Source: UBA4615 sp049422085 (lineage in GTDB: Bacteria; Pseudomonadota; Gammaproteobacteria; Burkholderiales; Burkholderiaceae_E). From it: 42,173 nucleotides of DNA. The DNA lies in assembly GCA_049422085.1 (NCBI GenBank), contig JBMSOD010000003.1, positions 1-42,173 on the forward strand, in the 5' to 3' direction. The notes beneath the pieces are model-generated. The model had not been told where the DNA came from and ran no database searches. It saw only the letters and a program-made list of their open reading frames with translations. How positions within the stretch are numbered: the first letter of the stretch is position 1; every line of letters begins with the position of its first letter. The position numbers and the translations under genes are program-made. Of the stretch, positions 7,132 through 17,883 are shown piece after piece.

Positions 7132-9006
7132 TCATTCACCCAGGACCAATCCTTCCCGTCTCGGGTCAGCGCCTCCTTCGAGGCTGCAGACTCCCGCAAC
7201 GCAGCGTTTGAGAATGCCCTGAAGACCGCTGGTCATCTCGATCCGTCTGACATCGTGGCCCCGTGAAACCAGCGCGGTCTGCTGGGCATCAAGGGCATGC
7301 CCGGCTTCGAGTTCGGTCGGCCCGTTACGGCTGCCCGCGTTGGGAAGATGAATCGCCTGCTGCAGCCCCAGTCCATCGTGCAGGGTCAACCACAGGGTCC
7401 GGGCCACATAGGAGATGATCTGCGAGCCTCCAGGCGAACCCAGGGACATCACCAGTCTGCCTCGATCATCGAGCACGATCGTAGGTGCCATCGAACTGCG
7501 CGGTCGCTTGCCAGCCTGAACCCGGTTGGCGACCGGCAGCCCCTGCGACTGGGCCGAGAAGGAAAAGTCGGTGAGCTGGTTGTTGAGCAGGAAACCCCTC
7601 ACCATCAGGCGCGACCCGAAGGCATCTTCGATGGTGGTGGTCATGGCGATCGCATTGCCTGCGGCATCGACGATCGACAGGTGGGAGGTTGCCGGTTGTT
7701 CGAGACTGAGCTCCCGGGTGCGTCCGGACTCCAGCACGGCATGGACCGGCTCCGGGATTGCGCCCTCCGATCGAGGGCCCGCGCCAGGCCGCCTGCCTGC
7801 ACCCGAGACGGCAGGCTGCCCGGGCGGCGCGCTCTTCATGCTGCGCTCACTGATCAGGCCTGCCCGTTTTGCGAGGTAGGCAGGATCAGTCAGTCCTGCC
7901 GGAATCGGGACATGATCCGGGTCGGCCACATACTGGTTGCGATCGGCAAACGCCAGGCGGCCCGCTTCGGAGAAGACATGAAGCCCGTCGGTCTGCAGGA
8001 CGCCCGCGGCGCTTGCGAGTGCAGGAGCCCCTGCAGCCTGCATCAGACCGAGGATTTGAGCGACCGCGATGGCACCCGAGGAGGGGGGCGGCATGCCGCA
8101 AACCTGATACTGGCGCTCATGCGGCTTGAATGAGGTGCATAGGGCCTGTCGACGCACCGGCCGGTAGAAGGCCAGATCATGCTCGCCCAGCAGCCCGGGA
8201 TTGGTCGGATGGTTGCGGACCGCATCGACCATGTCTCGGGCAATCGGGCCGGTGTGCAATGCAAGGCTGCCGCGTCGTGCAATCTGCGCCAGGGTATCGG
8301 CCAGGGCAGGGTTGCGAAGCCGATGCCCAACCGGCCAGGGCTCTCCCTGGGGCGAGTAGAAGTAGGCGGCCGCCTGGGGGTCCTTCCTGAGATGCCGGTC
8401 GAGGGAAGTCAGATGGTGAAGGCGGGCGCTGACCGGGAATCCCTCGCGGGCCAGTCGGATGGCGGGTTCGAACAGACTTGCCCAGGGCAGCCTTCCATGG
8501 CGCGCATGGACCTCCTCAAGCATGCGAACCACGCCGGGTACACCGACCGAACGGCCTCCGACCACTGCATCAAAAAAGGCCAGAGGCTTGCCCTGCGCGT
8601 CGAGAAAGAGGGATTCGGTCGCGCCTGCGGGTGCGGTTTCCCGACCATCCCAGGCCTCGACCCCTCGATCGCCCGGCCTGGAGTGCAGCAGAAAGGCACC
8701 TCCGCCGATCCCTGAGGATTGGGGCTCGGTCAGGGTCAGCACCATCTGGGCCGCGACGGCTGCGTCAGTGGCACTGCCTCCGGCTGCAAGGATGTCGCGC
8801 GCAGCACGACTTGCATGGGGATTGGCTGTGGCCACCATGAAACTGCGAGCCCTCGCTCCACGCTGCTCGGTCAGGCCGCTGGCCGCCTCGGGCGCGGCCG
8901 GCAGCGGGGTTTGCGCCAGGCCAGGTCCTGTGGTCAGAAGAACAAGCAGCACGGCCATGGCGCGCGTTCCGCTCACCGAGAGCCTCACCCTGGGGCGAGG
9001 CCGCAT
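7132..9006 (-). CDS. ggt: Gamma-glutamyltranspeptidase (exported)
   Basis: An N-terminal nucleophile hydrolase of about 624 residues that cleaves or transfers gamma-glutamyl groups (glutathione and related amides) in the periplasm. With the start at 9006 a signal peptide is visible (Arg-rich MRPRPRVR, hydrophobic AMAVLLVLL, end near GLAQ). Large-subunit motifs: ANPHASRAARDILAAGGSATDAA, SSGIGGGAFLL and GVPGVV. Autocleavage is expected before T440 in PATSHLSIVD, the counterpart of E. coli T391 (TTHYSVVD). Small-subunit motifs include RPRSSMAPTIV and GSPGGSQII. Residues 388-425 form a Pro/Gly/Arg-rich insert just before the cleavage site. An in-frame ATG at 9069 would add 21 residues before the signal; neither start has a clear ribosome site. 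The divergent neighbour is an amidase. Confidence 0.88.
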   Translation of the reverse strand: MRPRPRVRLSVSGTRAMAVLLVLLTTGPGLAQTPLPAAPEAASGLTEQRGARARSFMVATANPHASRAARDILAAGGSATDAAVAAQMVLTLTEPQSSGIGGGAFLLHSRPGDRGVEAWDGRETAPAGATESLFLDAQGKPLAFFDAVVGGRSVGVPGVVRMLEEVHARHGRLPWASLFEPAIRLAREGFPVSARLHHLTSLDRHLRKDPQAAAYFYSPQGEPWPVGHRLRNPALADTLAQIARRGSLALHTGPIARDMVDAVRNHPTNPGLLGEHDLAFYRPVRRQALCTSFKPHERQYQVCGMPPPSSGAIAVAQILGLMQAAGAPALASAAGVLQTDGLHVFSEAGRLAFADRNQYVADPDHVPIPAGLTDPAYLAKRAGLISERSMKSAPPGQPAVSGAGRRPGAGPRSEGAIPEPVHAVLESGRTRELSLEQPATSHLSIVDAAGNAIAMTTTIEDAFGSRLMVRGFLLNNQLTDFSFSAQSQGLPVANRVQAGKRPRSSMAPTIVLDDRGRLVMSLGSPGGSQIISYVARTLWLTLHDGLGLQQAIHLPNAGSRNGPTELEAGHALDAQQTALVSRGHDVRRIEMTSGLQGILKRCVAGVCSLEGGADPRREGLVLGE

Positions 9007-9141
9007 CTCGAGGCGTGCGCCAGCAGAACCTGATCGACAAGGAGGCAGCGCAAGCCATGAGATGCTCATGTCTTGAACGCTACCATAGCGGCTCCACTTG
9101 CCGGTTCGGCTGCGAACCGCGCTGCTGATCAGAGGCTCTCC

Positions 9142-10476
9142 ATGCACCTGCCCGACCCCGCTTCCATGCCTTCGTTGCGACAGACCGGTCTCGCCTTGCG
9201 CGAAGGCCGCCTTACGGTGCGAACGCTGCTTGAACAGACGCAGTCGGCAGCGCAGACCCATGCCTCGCTCAATGCCCTGGCCTGGGTGGATTGGGAGGCA
9301 GCGCGCCGGCAGGCCGATGCAATGGACTCGATGGCAAAGTCGGGTCAGCCTCTGGGTGTGTTGCATGGCGCCTGCATCAGCATCAAAGACCTTTACATGA
9401 TGCAGGGCGCACCGACGCAGGGCGGAACCCGGGCTCGCCTGCCCGATCTGGGGCCGGAAGGGCCGGCTGTCTCGCGAATGAGAGCGGCCGGTGCCTTGCT
9501 TTTTGCCAAGACCAATCTGCACGAGATCGCACTCGGAGGCACCGGAGAAAATGCATGGACCGGCGATGTGCTCAATCCGCATGACCCGGCGCATCAGGCA
9601 GGGGGCTCCTCAAGCGGCGCGGGTGCGGCTGTGGCGGCAGGGATCGGCGTGGCGGGGCTCGGAAGTGACACCGGCGGCTCGGTGCGCATTCCGGCCGCCT
9701 TTTGCGGCGTGGTGGGGTTCAAACCCACCTGGGGGGCGATCCCGCTGCAGGGGGCGCTCTGCCTGTCATGGACCTGTGACCATGCAGGGCCACTGACTCG
9801 ACATGTGGATGACGCGGCGCTCCTGTTCGAAGTGATGTCCGGTCGTCGAACTGACCACGGTCACGTGGCTCGACGTCCGAGACTGGGGGTGCCGGTACAG
9901 TGGCTGGCCGGACGACTGGGGTCAGGAACGCGGGCCTGGTTTGACGCCCTGCGTGCACGCCTGGCCACCGAGGCTGACCTGGTGGAGGTCAATCCGGATG
10001 TACTGCCGCAAGCCTGGCAGGCCTACACCCCTCTGGTCAGAGCCGAAGCGGCCTGGGTCCATCGGGCCGTGCTGGCAGAAGGGGGCGAGGGATTTTCTGC
10101 GCCGGTACTGGCGCCTCTCAAACTGGGAATGGAGGTCACCCTGCCAGCCTATCTGGAGAGCCTGCGGGTGAGATCGGCACTGTGTACAAGTCTCGATGCC
10201 GCCCTGCGGGACGTCGATGCCCTGATCGCACCCACCACCGCCGTGCCTGCACCCAGGCGGGGCCAGCTTGAAGTCGAGGTGGAGTCAGGCACCGTTGCAA
10301 CGCGCGATGCGGTGCTGGGCATGACCGCCCCCTTCAGTTTCGCTGGCCTGCCCACGCTCTCCCTGCCCGCTGGCCGAATCGGAGCCTTGCCCGCCAGTCT
10401 TCAGGTGGTCGGTGCCCGGGACGCGGATGCGGCCCTGCTGGCGCTGGGCCGTTGGCTGGAACCGCGTATACGCTGA
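9142..10476 (+). CDS. Amidase signature (AS) family amidase
   Basis: A 444-residue amide hydrolase with the Ser-cisSer-Lys triad: K82 in SIKDLY, the cis-Ser within GGSSSG (154-159) and nucleophile S180 in GSDTGGSVRIPA. The C-terminal region has the usual LIAPTTAVPAP and FSFAGLPTLSLPAG segments. The start at 9142 follows AGAGG (9131-9135); an upstream TTG frame from 9073 runs into the ggt promoter region and is not favoured. Without gatB or gatC nearby and with a divergent gamma-glutamyltranspeptidase, it is a stand-alone catabolic amidase rather than GatA of the tRNA amidotransferase. It might deaminate amides released by amino acid or xenobiotic breakdown; the substrate is not predictable. 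Confidence 0.88.
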   Translation: MHLPDPASMPSLRQTGLALREGRLTVRTLLEQTQSAAQTHASLNALAWVDWEAARRQADAMDSMAKSGQPLGVLHGACISIKDLYMMQGAPTQGGTRARLPDLGPEGPAVSRMRAAGALLFAKTNLHEIALGGTGENAWTGDVLNPHDPAHQAGGSSSGAGAAVAAGIGVAGLGSDTGGSVRIPAAFCGVVGFKPTWGAIPLQGALCLSWTCDHAGPLTRHVDDAALLFEVMSGRRTDHGHVARRPRLGVPVQWLAGRLGSGTRAWFDALRARLATEADLVEVNPDVLPQAWQAYTPLVRAEAAWVHRAVLAEGGEGFSAPVLAPLKLGMEVTLPAYLESLRVRSALCTSLDAALRDVDALIAPTTAVPAPRRGQLEVEVESGTVATRDAVLGMTAPFSFAGLPTLSLPAGRIGALPASLQVVGARDADAALLALGRWLEPRIR

Positions 10477-10504
10477 CCCCGGGCGCTCCCGGCAGGCTGC
10501 CGAG

Positions 10505-11269
10505 TCAGCGTGGCGCCATCCTGATCGCGCCATCCAGACGGATCGTTTCGCCGTTCAGCATCGGGTTGGCGAAGATCTGCTGCACGAGCATTGCGTATTC
10601 CGAGGGATCGCCCAGACGGGACGGGAACGGAACCTGTGCCCCCAGCGATTGTTGCGCTTCCTTGGGCAGGCCAAGCAGCATGGGCGTGAGGAAGAGACCG
10701 GGCGCGATGGTGACAACACGCACGCCATCACGTGACAGGTCGCGGGCGATCGGCAGGGTCATGCCCACCACACCCCCCTTTGATGCCGAGTAGGCTGCCT
10801 GACCGATCTGGCCTTCGAATGCGGCCACCGATGCGGTGTTGACGATCACACCGCGTTCACCGCCCTCATTCGGGGTGTTCTTGACCATGGCGGCTGCTGC
10901 CAGGCGGATCATGTTGAAGGTGCCGATCAGGTTGACATTGACCACCCGCGTAAAGTCGGCGAGCGATGCAGGGCCCTCCTTGCCCACGGTCTTGGCGGCG
11001 CGGCCGATCCCGGCGCAATTCACCAATCCGCGCAGCGTGCCCATCTTTGCGGCAGCATCGACTGCCGCCTGGCCATCGGCCTCCGAGGTGACGTCGCACT
11101 TCACAAAGCTCGCTGCGGCGCCCAGTGCCTTGAGCTTCTCTGCTGCGGTGGCTTCGTTGACGTCAGCAATCACGACCTTGCCGCCGCCCGCGACGATCGC
11201 GTCGGCCGTGGCACCACCGAGTCCGGAGGCGCCTCCCGTGACGATGACAACAGCATCCTTGAATTGCAT
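10505..11269 (-). CDS. SDR oxidoreductase, HSD10-like 3-hydroxyacyl-CoA dehydrogenase type
   Basis: A 254-residue short-chain dehydrogenase closest in pattern to type II 3-hydroxyacyl-CoA dehydrogenase (HSD17B10-like), which oxidises 3-hydroxyacyl-CoA with NAD+ in beta-oxidation or branched-chain degradation. Motifs: TGGASGLGGAT (11-21), D36 after beta-2 (NAD preference), CDVTSEAD, NCAGIGRA (84-91), N113, catalytic S147, Y160 and K164 (YSASK), and the subfamily-typical FPSRLGDPSEYAMLV and LNGETIRLDGAIRM ending. The start at 11269 has AGGAG upstream; an open frame reaching 11395 overlaps the hppA terminator and is rejected. It is monocistronic on the minus strand. Confidence 0.88.
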   Translation of the reverse strand: MQFKDAVVIVTGGASGLGGATADAIVAGGGKVVIADVNEATAAEKLKALGAAASFVKCDVTSEADGQAAVDAAAKMGTLRGLVNCAGIGRAAKTVGKEGPASLADFTRVVNVNLIGTFNMIRLAAAAMVKNTPNEGGERGVIVNTASVAAFEGQIGQAAYSASKGGVVGMTLPIARDLSRDGVRVVTIAPGLFLTPMLLGLPKEAQQSLGAQVPFPSRLGDPSEYAMLVQQIFANPMLNGETIRLDGAIRMAPR

Positions 11270-11349
11270 GTCTGGCTCCTGTGAGGTTGAAACGTGGAAA
11301 TGAGCGTCGGTGATACCTGACGACTCTTGAAACGTCGGGCTGGGAAATG

Positions 11350-11377
11350 AAAAACCCGTACGCAAGGGGCGTACGGG
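11350..11377 (-). terminator. Intrinsic terminator of hppA
   Basis: A perfect 9-bp stem (CCCGTACGC at 11355-11363 with GCGTACGGG at 11369-11377) with a 5-base loop. Read on the minus strand it is followed by five U residues (A-run at 11350-11354), about 50 bases after the hppA stop. This is the cleanest rho-independent terminator on the minus strand here and separates hppA from the downstream SDR gene. Confidence 0.85.
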
Positions 11378-11428
11378 CTGCTTCGGACCTGCCACGCACC
11401 CAGGGCGCGCAGCAGGGGAGGTGTTGCC

Positions 11429-13702
<2,274 letters not shown>

Positions 13703-13919
13703 GAGGAAAATCTCCGTTCTGGGTGACTTGTCAGTTGTTATGGCTGGGCCGCGGGTGAGACTGCGACCTGCCCGACAGGCGCCGGGCGTCGCATCTTCAC
13801 TGATTTATGCCTTGCTTGGCAAGGCGAGAGCCTCGGGGCGGGGTGGCCAGATGCTCCCGGAACACCCTCATCGCGCCGTCAGAGCGCCCTCAGAACACTC
13901 GGCCAGAGGGCGAAAATGC

Positions 13920-14573
13920 TCAGCGCAAGGCAGAAAAGGCACGCTCTCGGATCTCGTCCACGCTGCCCAGGCCCGAGATACGCGCATAGCGTGGCGCCGA
14001 TGCGTCGCCTGTGGCGGCCCAGCGGGAGTAATAGTCGACCAGCGGGCGAGTCTGTGCCTGATAGACCTCCAGGCGCTTGCGAACCGTGTCTTCCCGATCG
14101 TCGTCGCGCTGGATCAGCTCTTCGCCGGTGACATCGTCCCTGCCTGCCACACGCGGGGGGTTGAAGCGGACATGGTAGGTCCTGCCGCTTGCTGAATGAA
14201 CCCGTCGTCCGCTCATGCGCTCGATGATGTCGGTATCTGGCACGTCGATCTCCAGCACCACATCCAGACTCACGCCGGCCGATTTCATGGCATCGGCCTG
14301 AGGAATGGTGCGCGGGAACCCGTCAAAGAGGTAGCCCGATGCGCAGTCGGGCTGCGTCAGGCGGTCCTTGACCAGACCGATGATGATGTCGTCAGAGACC
14401 AGTCCGCCGGAATCCATGACCTGCTTGGCTGCCAGTCCGAGAGGCGTTCCGGCCTTGACGGCAGCGCGCAGCATGTCGCCGGTGGAGATCTGCGGGATGC
14501 CGTACTTCTCTTTGATGAACGCGGCTTGGGTACCTTTGCCCGCGCCGGGCGGGCCAAGAAGGATCAGGCGCAT
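13920..14573 (-). CDS. adk: Adenylate kinase
   Basis: A 217-residue cytosolic enzyme catalysing ATP + AMP = 2 ADP. The P-loop is GPPGAGKGT (8-16); the NMP-binding region has ISTGDMLRAAV (29-39); GFPRT (about 85-89) carries the AMP-contacting Arg; the LID begins at MSGRRVHSASGRTYHV and is of the long bacterial type without zinc cysteines. Length is normal. The ATG at 14573 is fixed by the universal MRLILLGPPG beginning, yet no purine-rich ribosome site precedes it; an 8-bp hairpin sits 16 bases upstream. It lies 127 bases after kdsB on the same strand, the usual Burkholderiales order. Confidence 0.96.
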   Translation of the reverse strand: MRLILLGPPGAGKGTQAAFIKEKYGIPQISTGDMLRAAVKAGTPLGLAAKQVMDSGGLVSDDIIIGLVKDRLTQPDCASGYLFDGFPRTIPQADAMKSAGVSLDVVLEIDVPDTDIIERMSGRRVHSASGRTYHVRFNPPRVAGRDDVTGEELIQRDDDREDTVRKRLEVYQAQTRPLVDYYSRWAATGDASAPRYARISGLGSVDEIRERAFSALR

Positions 14574-14588
14574 GACTGTGCGGGTCGG

Positions 14589-14610
14589 AGGTCGGAGAAT
14601 CGTCCGACCT
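14589..14610 (-). promoter_or_regulatory. Hairpin in the adk leader
   Basis: AGGTCGGA (14589-14596) and TCCGACCT (14603-14610) form a perfect 8-bp stem with a 6-base loop, in the kdsB-adk gap, 16 bases upstream of the adk ATG. No U-tract follows. It could attenuate read-through from kdsB or shape adk translation initiation; both are inference. Confidence 0.4.
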
Positions 14611-14700
14611 TAACCGCAAAGCCGACAAGGGTCAAACCCGAGGGCGACCCGAGGGCAATGACCTGCCTTCGCGATCTGTTCGACGCAGGGCAGGTATGCC

Positions 14701-15474
14701 TCAGCGAAACAGCGCTCTGACCCGATCAAGGTCGGCCTGCGTATCGACGCCCGCAGGGGGTGCCTGTTCGATGCGCAGAACCGCGATTCGAACCCCGTGC
14801 CACAAGGCACGGAGTTGTTCGAGCGATTCAATCTGCTCGATGGGTGCCGGGCTGAACGATTGCCAGGCCCGCAGGAAGGACACCCGGTAGGCATAGAGCC
14901 CGATGTGCCGCATGACCTGTCCGGCACCGGGGAGTGTCGCAGGACGCTCCTGAGGAAATCCGGGCATTGCGTCCCGTTCGAACGGAATGGGGGCACGTGA
15001 GAAGTAGAGGGCGCGCCCCAGCGCATCGCAGACCACCTTGACCACATTCGGCGAGAAGAATTCGGTGGTGTCGTGAATGGGATGGGCCGCAGTCGCCATG
15101 CCACAGTCAGGTCGGTCAGCCAGCAGAGCAGCAACCGTTCGCACAAGATCCGGGGGAATCAGTGGCTCGTCGCCCTGCACATTCACGACAATCTCGTCAT
15201 CGTGCAACTGAAGCGTATTGACCGCTTCAGCCAGACGATCGGTACCCGAAGGATGGTCAGCCCGCGTGAGAATGGCGTCGATGCCATGGGACCGTGCGCA
15301 TTCGAGCACGGCGGCAGAATCGGTTGCAATCGCCACGCGTTGCGCGCCGCTGAGCGCAGCCTGGTTCGCCACGCGGATCACCATGGGCAGCCCGGCAATG
15401 TCGGCCAGTGGCTTGTCGGGCAGTCGGCTCGACGCCATGCGAGCGGGAACCAGCGCAATGAAGTTCTGGCTCAT
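14701..15474 (-). CDS. kdsB: 3-deoxy-manno-octulosonate (KDO) cytidylyltransferase
   Basis: A 257-residue cytosolic enzyme that makes CMP-KDO from CTP and KDO for lipopolysaccharide inner core. It has the nucleotidyltransferase opening FIALVPARMASSRLPDKPLAD (CTP binding), RVAIATDS, ILTRADHPSGTDRLAEAV, the VNVQGDEPLIPP metal/CTP motif, YFSRAPIPF (substrate) and HIGLYAYR near residue 190. The ATG at 15474 lies 5 bases after the Trm112-like stop; a GTG three codons earlier is possible. It is the fifth gene of the exbB-exbD-lpxK-Trm112-kdsB run, matching its role beside lpxK in LPS synthesis. Confidence 0.96.
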   Translation of the reverse strand: MSQNFIALVPARMASSRLPDKPLADIAGLPMVIRVANQAALSGAQRVAIATDSAAVLECARSHGIDAILTRADHPSGTDRLAEAVNTLQLHDDEIVVNVQGDEPLIPPDLVRTVAALLADRPDCGMATAAHPIHDTTEFFSPNVVKVVCDALGRALYFSRAPIPFERDAMPGFPQERPATLPGAGQVMRHIGLYAYRVSFLRAWQSFSPAPIEQIESLEQLRALWHGVRIAVLRIEQAPPAGVDTQADLDRVRALFR

Positions 15475-15479
15475 GCAGC

Positions 15480-15653
15480 TCACTCGGCCGGCGGCAACGC
15501 CCGCGCATCGGCCTCGATCAGCACCGGGATGCCGTCACGGATCGGAAACGCCAGACGGTCGGCCTCGCAGATCAGTTCGGCCGCAGCCCGGTCATGACGC
15601 AGGGGACCCTTGCAGACCGGGCACACCAGAATTTCAATCCATTTGGGATCCAC
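15480..15653 (-). CDS. Trm112 family small protein
   Basis: A 57-residue protein of the Trm112/YcaR family. It begins DPKWIEILVCPVCKGPL (C11, C14), continues LICEADRLAFPIRDGIPVLIE (C29) and has the exact family length when started at the GTG at 15653, which is preceded by GAGGAA with a 7-base spacer; a longer open frame to 15728 lacks homology in its extra part. Its first 20 bases overlap the end of lpxK, and kdsB begins 5 bases after its stop, so translation is probably coupled. In eukaryotes and archaea Trm112 activates methyltransferases; in bacteria it is conserved between lpxK and kdsB but its role is unsettled. Confidence 0.9.
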   Translation of the reverse strand: MDPKWIEILVCPVCKGPLRHDRAAAELICEADRLAFPIRDGIPVLIEADARALPPAE

Positions 15654-16833
15654 GCAGGCGTTCCTCAAGCCAATCGATGAAATCCGGGTCGATCGTGGCC
15701 CGGGACGTGACCTCGTAGCATCTGGCAAGAAGCGCAGCGGGCCAGCTTCCGCATTTTACGGCGTCCTTCGAAGTCATGAGGATGCGCTCGGCCGCGAGTC
15801 CTTCGACCCAGGAGGGATCCGGGGGCGCATGGTCGGCCAGAGCCCAGCAGGAAGGTTTCAGACCCGCGCTGAGCAGGTCGTCAAAAAACCGCTGCGGCTG
15901 GCCGATGGCCGCCAGTGCATGAATGCGCTCACCCTTCCAGGACCGGGCGGCCTCGCTCAGTGGCAGCTGTTCCTTCCCGTCCAGTCTGTGGCATGCCTGA
16001 GCCTCGACCGTGAACCGGAACACTCTGGAGTGGGTGAGTGGGGATGGCACCTGCCGACCGTTCAACAGCACAGCGTCCAGGAGCAGGGCATTGAAAAGGG
16101 GCTCACGCAGGGGGCCTGCCGGCAGCACCCGGCCATTGCCTGCACCTCTGCCATCAAAGACCGCGATCTCGATGTCGCGATCGAGGCCCTCGTGCTGCAG
16201 CCCGTCATCGCTGAGCACCACATCGCAGTCGGCTCCATCCAGCAGCGCCTTGAGCGCAGCCCCGCGGTCATGGCCTGCGGCGACGGGCAGTCCGCTGGCC
16301 TGGGCGAGCAGGACGGGTTCGTCGCCATAGGTCGCCGCGGCCCCGGACGGTATGGGGCTTGGCAGGCGCTGCGCGCTTTCGGCCATCGTTCGACTGCCAT
16401 GGCCGCGGGCAATCAGGCCCACCTTCCAGCCACGTCGGGACAGTTCGTCCGCAGTGGCCAACACCAGTGGGGTCTTGCCGGTTCCGCCAACGATCAGGTT
16501 GCCGATCACCACCACACGGGCTTTCGGATGGGCCTTGCCTTTCGCCTTTGCAAGCGCGATCCGATGCCTCTTGCGCTGGGCGACCGTGCTCACGATCCAT
16601 GACAGCGCGAGAAGCGCTGGATGCACCATGCGCATCAGCAGGCCTCGGTCCTTCGTCCGGGTGGCGCGTTTCAGGTCCGGGTCAGGCAAGGCCGGTATGG
16701 CTGGTATGGCCGGGTCGCCCGACCAGTAGCGTTGCAATGCGGCTTCAAGGCCTGCCCTGATGCCCCGGGCACGCGCACGGTGTGACTGCCCGCCTTCGGC
16801 CTCACGCTGTGCCAGGGTGTTCTCAGGCTTCAA
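15634..16833 (-). CDS. lpxK: Tetraacyldisaccharide 4'-kinase
   Basis: An inner-membrane-associated kinase (399 residues from the chosen start) that phosphorylates the 4' position of the lipid A precursor with ATP. The Walker A is GNLIVGGTGKTP (111-122), followed by GLIARGHGSR, DEPVLLA, VLSDDGLQHEGLDRDIEI (the DDGLQH motif) and LPAGPLREP. The N-terminus has the family pattern GLEAALQRYW, then an insert containing PAIPAIPALPDPD. No ATG precedes this region in frame; the TTG at 16833 overlaps the exbD stop (TTGA) and is the probable coupled start, so the exact beginning is uncertain. The C-terminus overlaps the Trm112-like gene by 20 bases. Confidence 0.93.
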   Translation of the reverse strand: MKPENTLAQREAEGGQSHRARARGIRAGLEAALQRYWSGDPAIPAIPALPDPDLKRATRTKDRGLLMRMVHPALLALSWIVSTVAQRKRHRIALAKAKGKAHPKARVVVIGNLIVGGTGKTPLVLATADELSRRGWKVGLIARGHGSRTMAESAQRLPSPIPSGAAATYGDEPVLLAQASGLPVAAGHDRGAALKALLDGADCDVVLSDDGLQHEGLDRDIEIAVFDGRGAGNGRVLPAGPLREPLFNALLLDAVLLNGRQVPSPLTHSRVFRFTVEAQACHRLDGKEQLPLSEAARSWKGERIHALAAIGQPQRFFDDLLSAGLKPSCWALADHAPPDPSWVEGLAAERILMTSKDAVKCGSWPAALLARCYEVTSRATIDPDFIDWLEERLRGSQMD

Positions 16834-17276
16834 CGAGGCGGGGTCCGCGGTGAAGCCCCAGGGCTGGATGCTGTCTGAGTCGCGAAGCTCACCCTGGCCA
16901 GGCCTGCGATCCGTGCGGCTTCAAGCACCTGGATCACGGACTGGTGGGTTGCCGAAGCATCTGCATGAATGACCACGGTCAGTTGCTCGCGCTGTGCAGC
17001 CGCACGGGTCAGCGCCACCGCGAAGGCCGCTGAATCGCTCCACTCGACCCGCTGCCCGTCAATCGCATGCCTGCCGTCGGCACCGATGGTGACTTCGATC
17101 TGGGCGGGCAGGGCCGCGGACTCGGTGGCGCTCGATGGAAGGTTGACCTGCACTTCACTGACGCGCGAGTAGGTGGTTGTGACCAGCACGAAGATCAGCA
17201 CCACCAGCAGCAGATCGATCAGCGGAATGAAATTCAGTTCCGGCTCATCGCGATGCAGGCTGCGGCGAAAGTTCAT
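16830..17276 (-). CDS. exbD: ExbD/TolR family energy-transduction protein
   Basis: A 148-residue inner-membrane protein that, with ExbB, uses the proton motive force to energise outer-membrane transport through TonB. It has a short cytoplasmic N-terminus (MNFRRSLHRDEPELNFIPL), a single membrane helix with the essential Asp in PLIDLLLVVLIFVLVTT, and a periplasmic domain ending in ATHQSVIQVLEAARIAG. The ATG at 17276 follows GAGAAGA. It begins 7 bases after the exbB stop, and its own TGA overlaps the lpxK start. No tonB gene is in the window. The C-terminal 20 residues are Ser/Pro-rich. Confidence 0.93.
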   Translation of the reverse strand: MNFRRSLHRDEPELNFIPLIDLLLVVLIFVLVTTTYSRVSEVQVNLPSSATESAALPAQIEVTIGADGRHAIDGQRVEWSDSAAFAVALTRAAAQREQLTVVIHADASATHQSVIQVLEAARIAGLARVSFATQTASSPGASPRTPPR

Positions 17277-17283
17277 GGTCTTC

Positions 17284-17883
17284 TCACACCGGCGCGAGAA
17301 TCTCGAGCAGCCGCTGCGCCTGCGTCTGCATTTGCAGCATGAAGCCCTCAACCCGGGTCCGGTAAAACCGGGCGGCAACCAGCGCCGGTATGGCGATGGC
17401 CAGACCCAGCGCGGTGTTGTAGAGCGCCACCGAAATGCCATGTGCCAGGGCCTGCGGGCTGCTGCCCGAAGGGGAGGCCGCCCCGAAGATCTCGATCATG
17501 CCGATGACCGTCCCGAACAGGCCGAGCAGGGGCGCCACGGCAGCAACTGTCGAAAGTGCACCCAGATAGCGCTCGAGTTCGTGGGTCACGTTCTGAGCTG
17601 CCGATTCCATCGCCTCCTGCATGGCACTGCGACCTGCCCGGCTGTTGCGCACGCCCGCAGCCAGGATCCTGCCCAGAGGCGAGTCGGCTTCAAGTTTCTG
17701 GATGGCATCGGGGCTGACTCCCCGCGCCTGAAGCAGGGTGATCAGCTGTCCCAGCAGGGCGGGGGGGGCCACCCGAGCCTGACGAAGCACGACAGCCCGC
17801 TCGATGATCAGGGCCAGGCCGATGAACGATGTCAGGATGAGAAACCAGACCGGCCAGCCCGCCGCCTGTAGGATGGACAACAC
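17284..17883 (-). CDS. exbB: ExbB/TolQ/MotA family proton channel protein
   Basis: A 199-residue inner-membrane protein with three helices (about 8-30, 105-135 and 145-172); the conserved proton-channel region reads TVAAVAPLLGLFGTVIGMIEIF and ISVALYNTALGLAIAIPALVA. The start is GTG at 17883, preceded by GGAG with a 6-base spacer; no ATG is suitably placed. First gene of the exbB-exbD-lpxK-Trm112-kdsB run, so its promoter should lie in the 363-base gap shared with divergent xseA. Assignment to ExbB rather than TolQ rests on size and on the exbD-lpxK context. Confidence 0.92.
   Translation of the reverse strand: MLSILQAAGWPVWFLILTSFIGLALIIERAVVLRQARVAPPALLGQLITLLQARGVSPDAIQKLEADSPLGRILAAGVRNSRAGRSAMQEAMESAAQNVTHELERYLGALSTVAAVAPLLGLFGTVIGMIEIFGAASPSGSSPQALAHGISVALYNTALGLAIAIPALVAARFYRTRVEGFMLQMQTQAQRLLEILAPV

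Noticed and set aside
9142..10476. GatA subunit of the aspartyl/glutamyl-tRNA amidotransferase
   Set aside because: No gatB or gatC adjacent, and the neighbour is a gamma-glutamyltranspeptidase; a generic AS amidase is the safer call.
13885..13912. Inverted repeat CGCCCTC/GAGGGCG after the adk stop, considered as a terminator
   Set aside because: Loop of 14 bases and no U-run in the direction of adk transcription; too weak to annotate.
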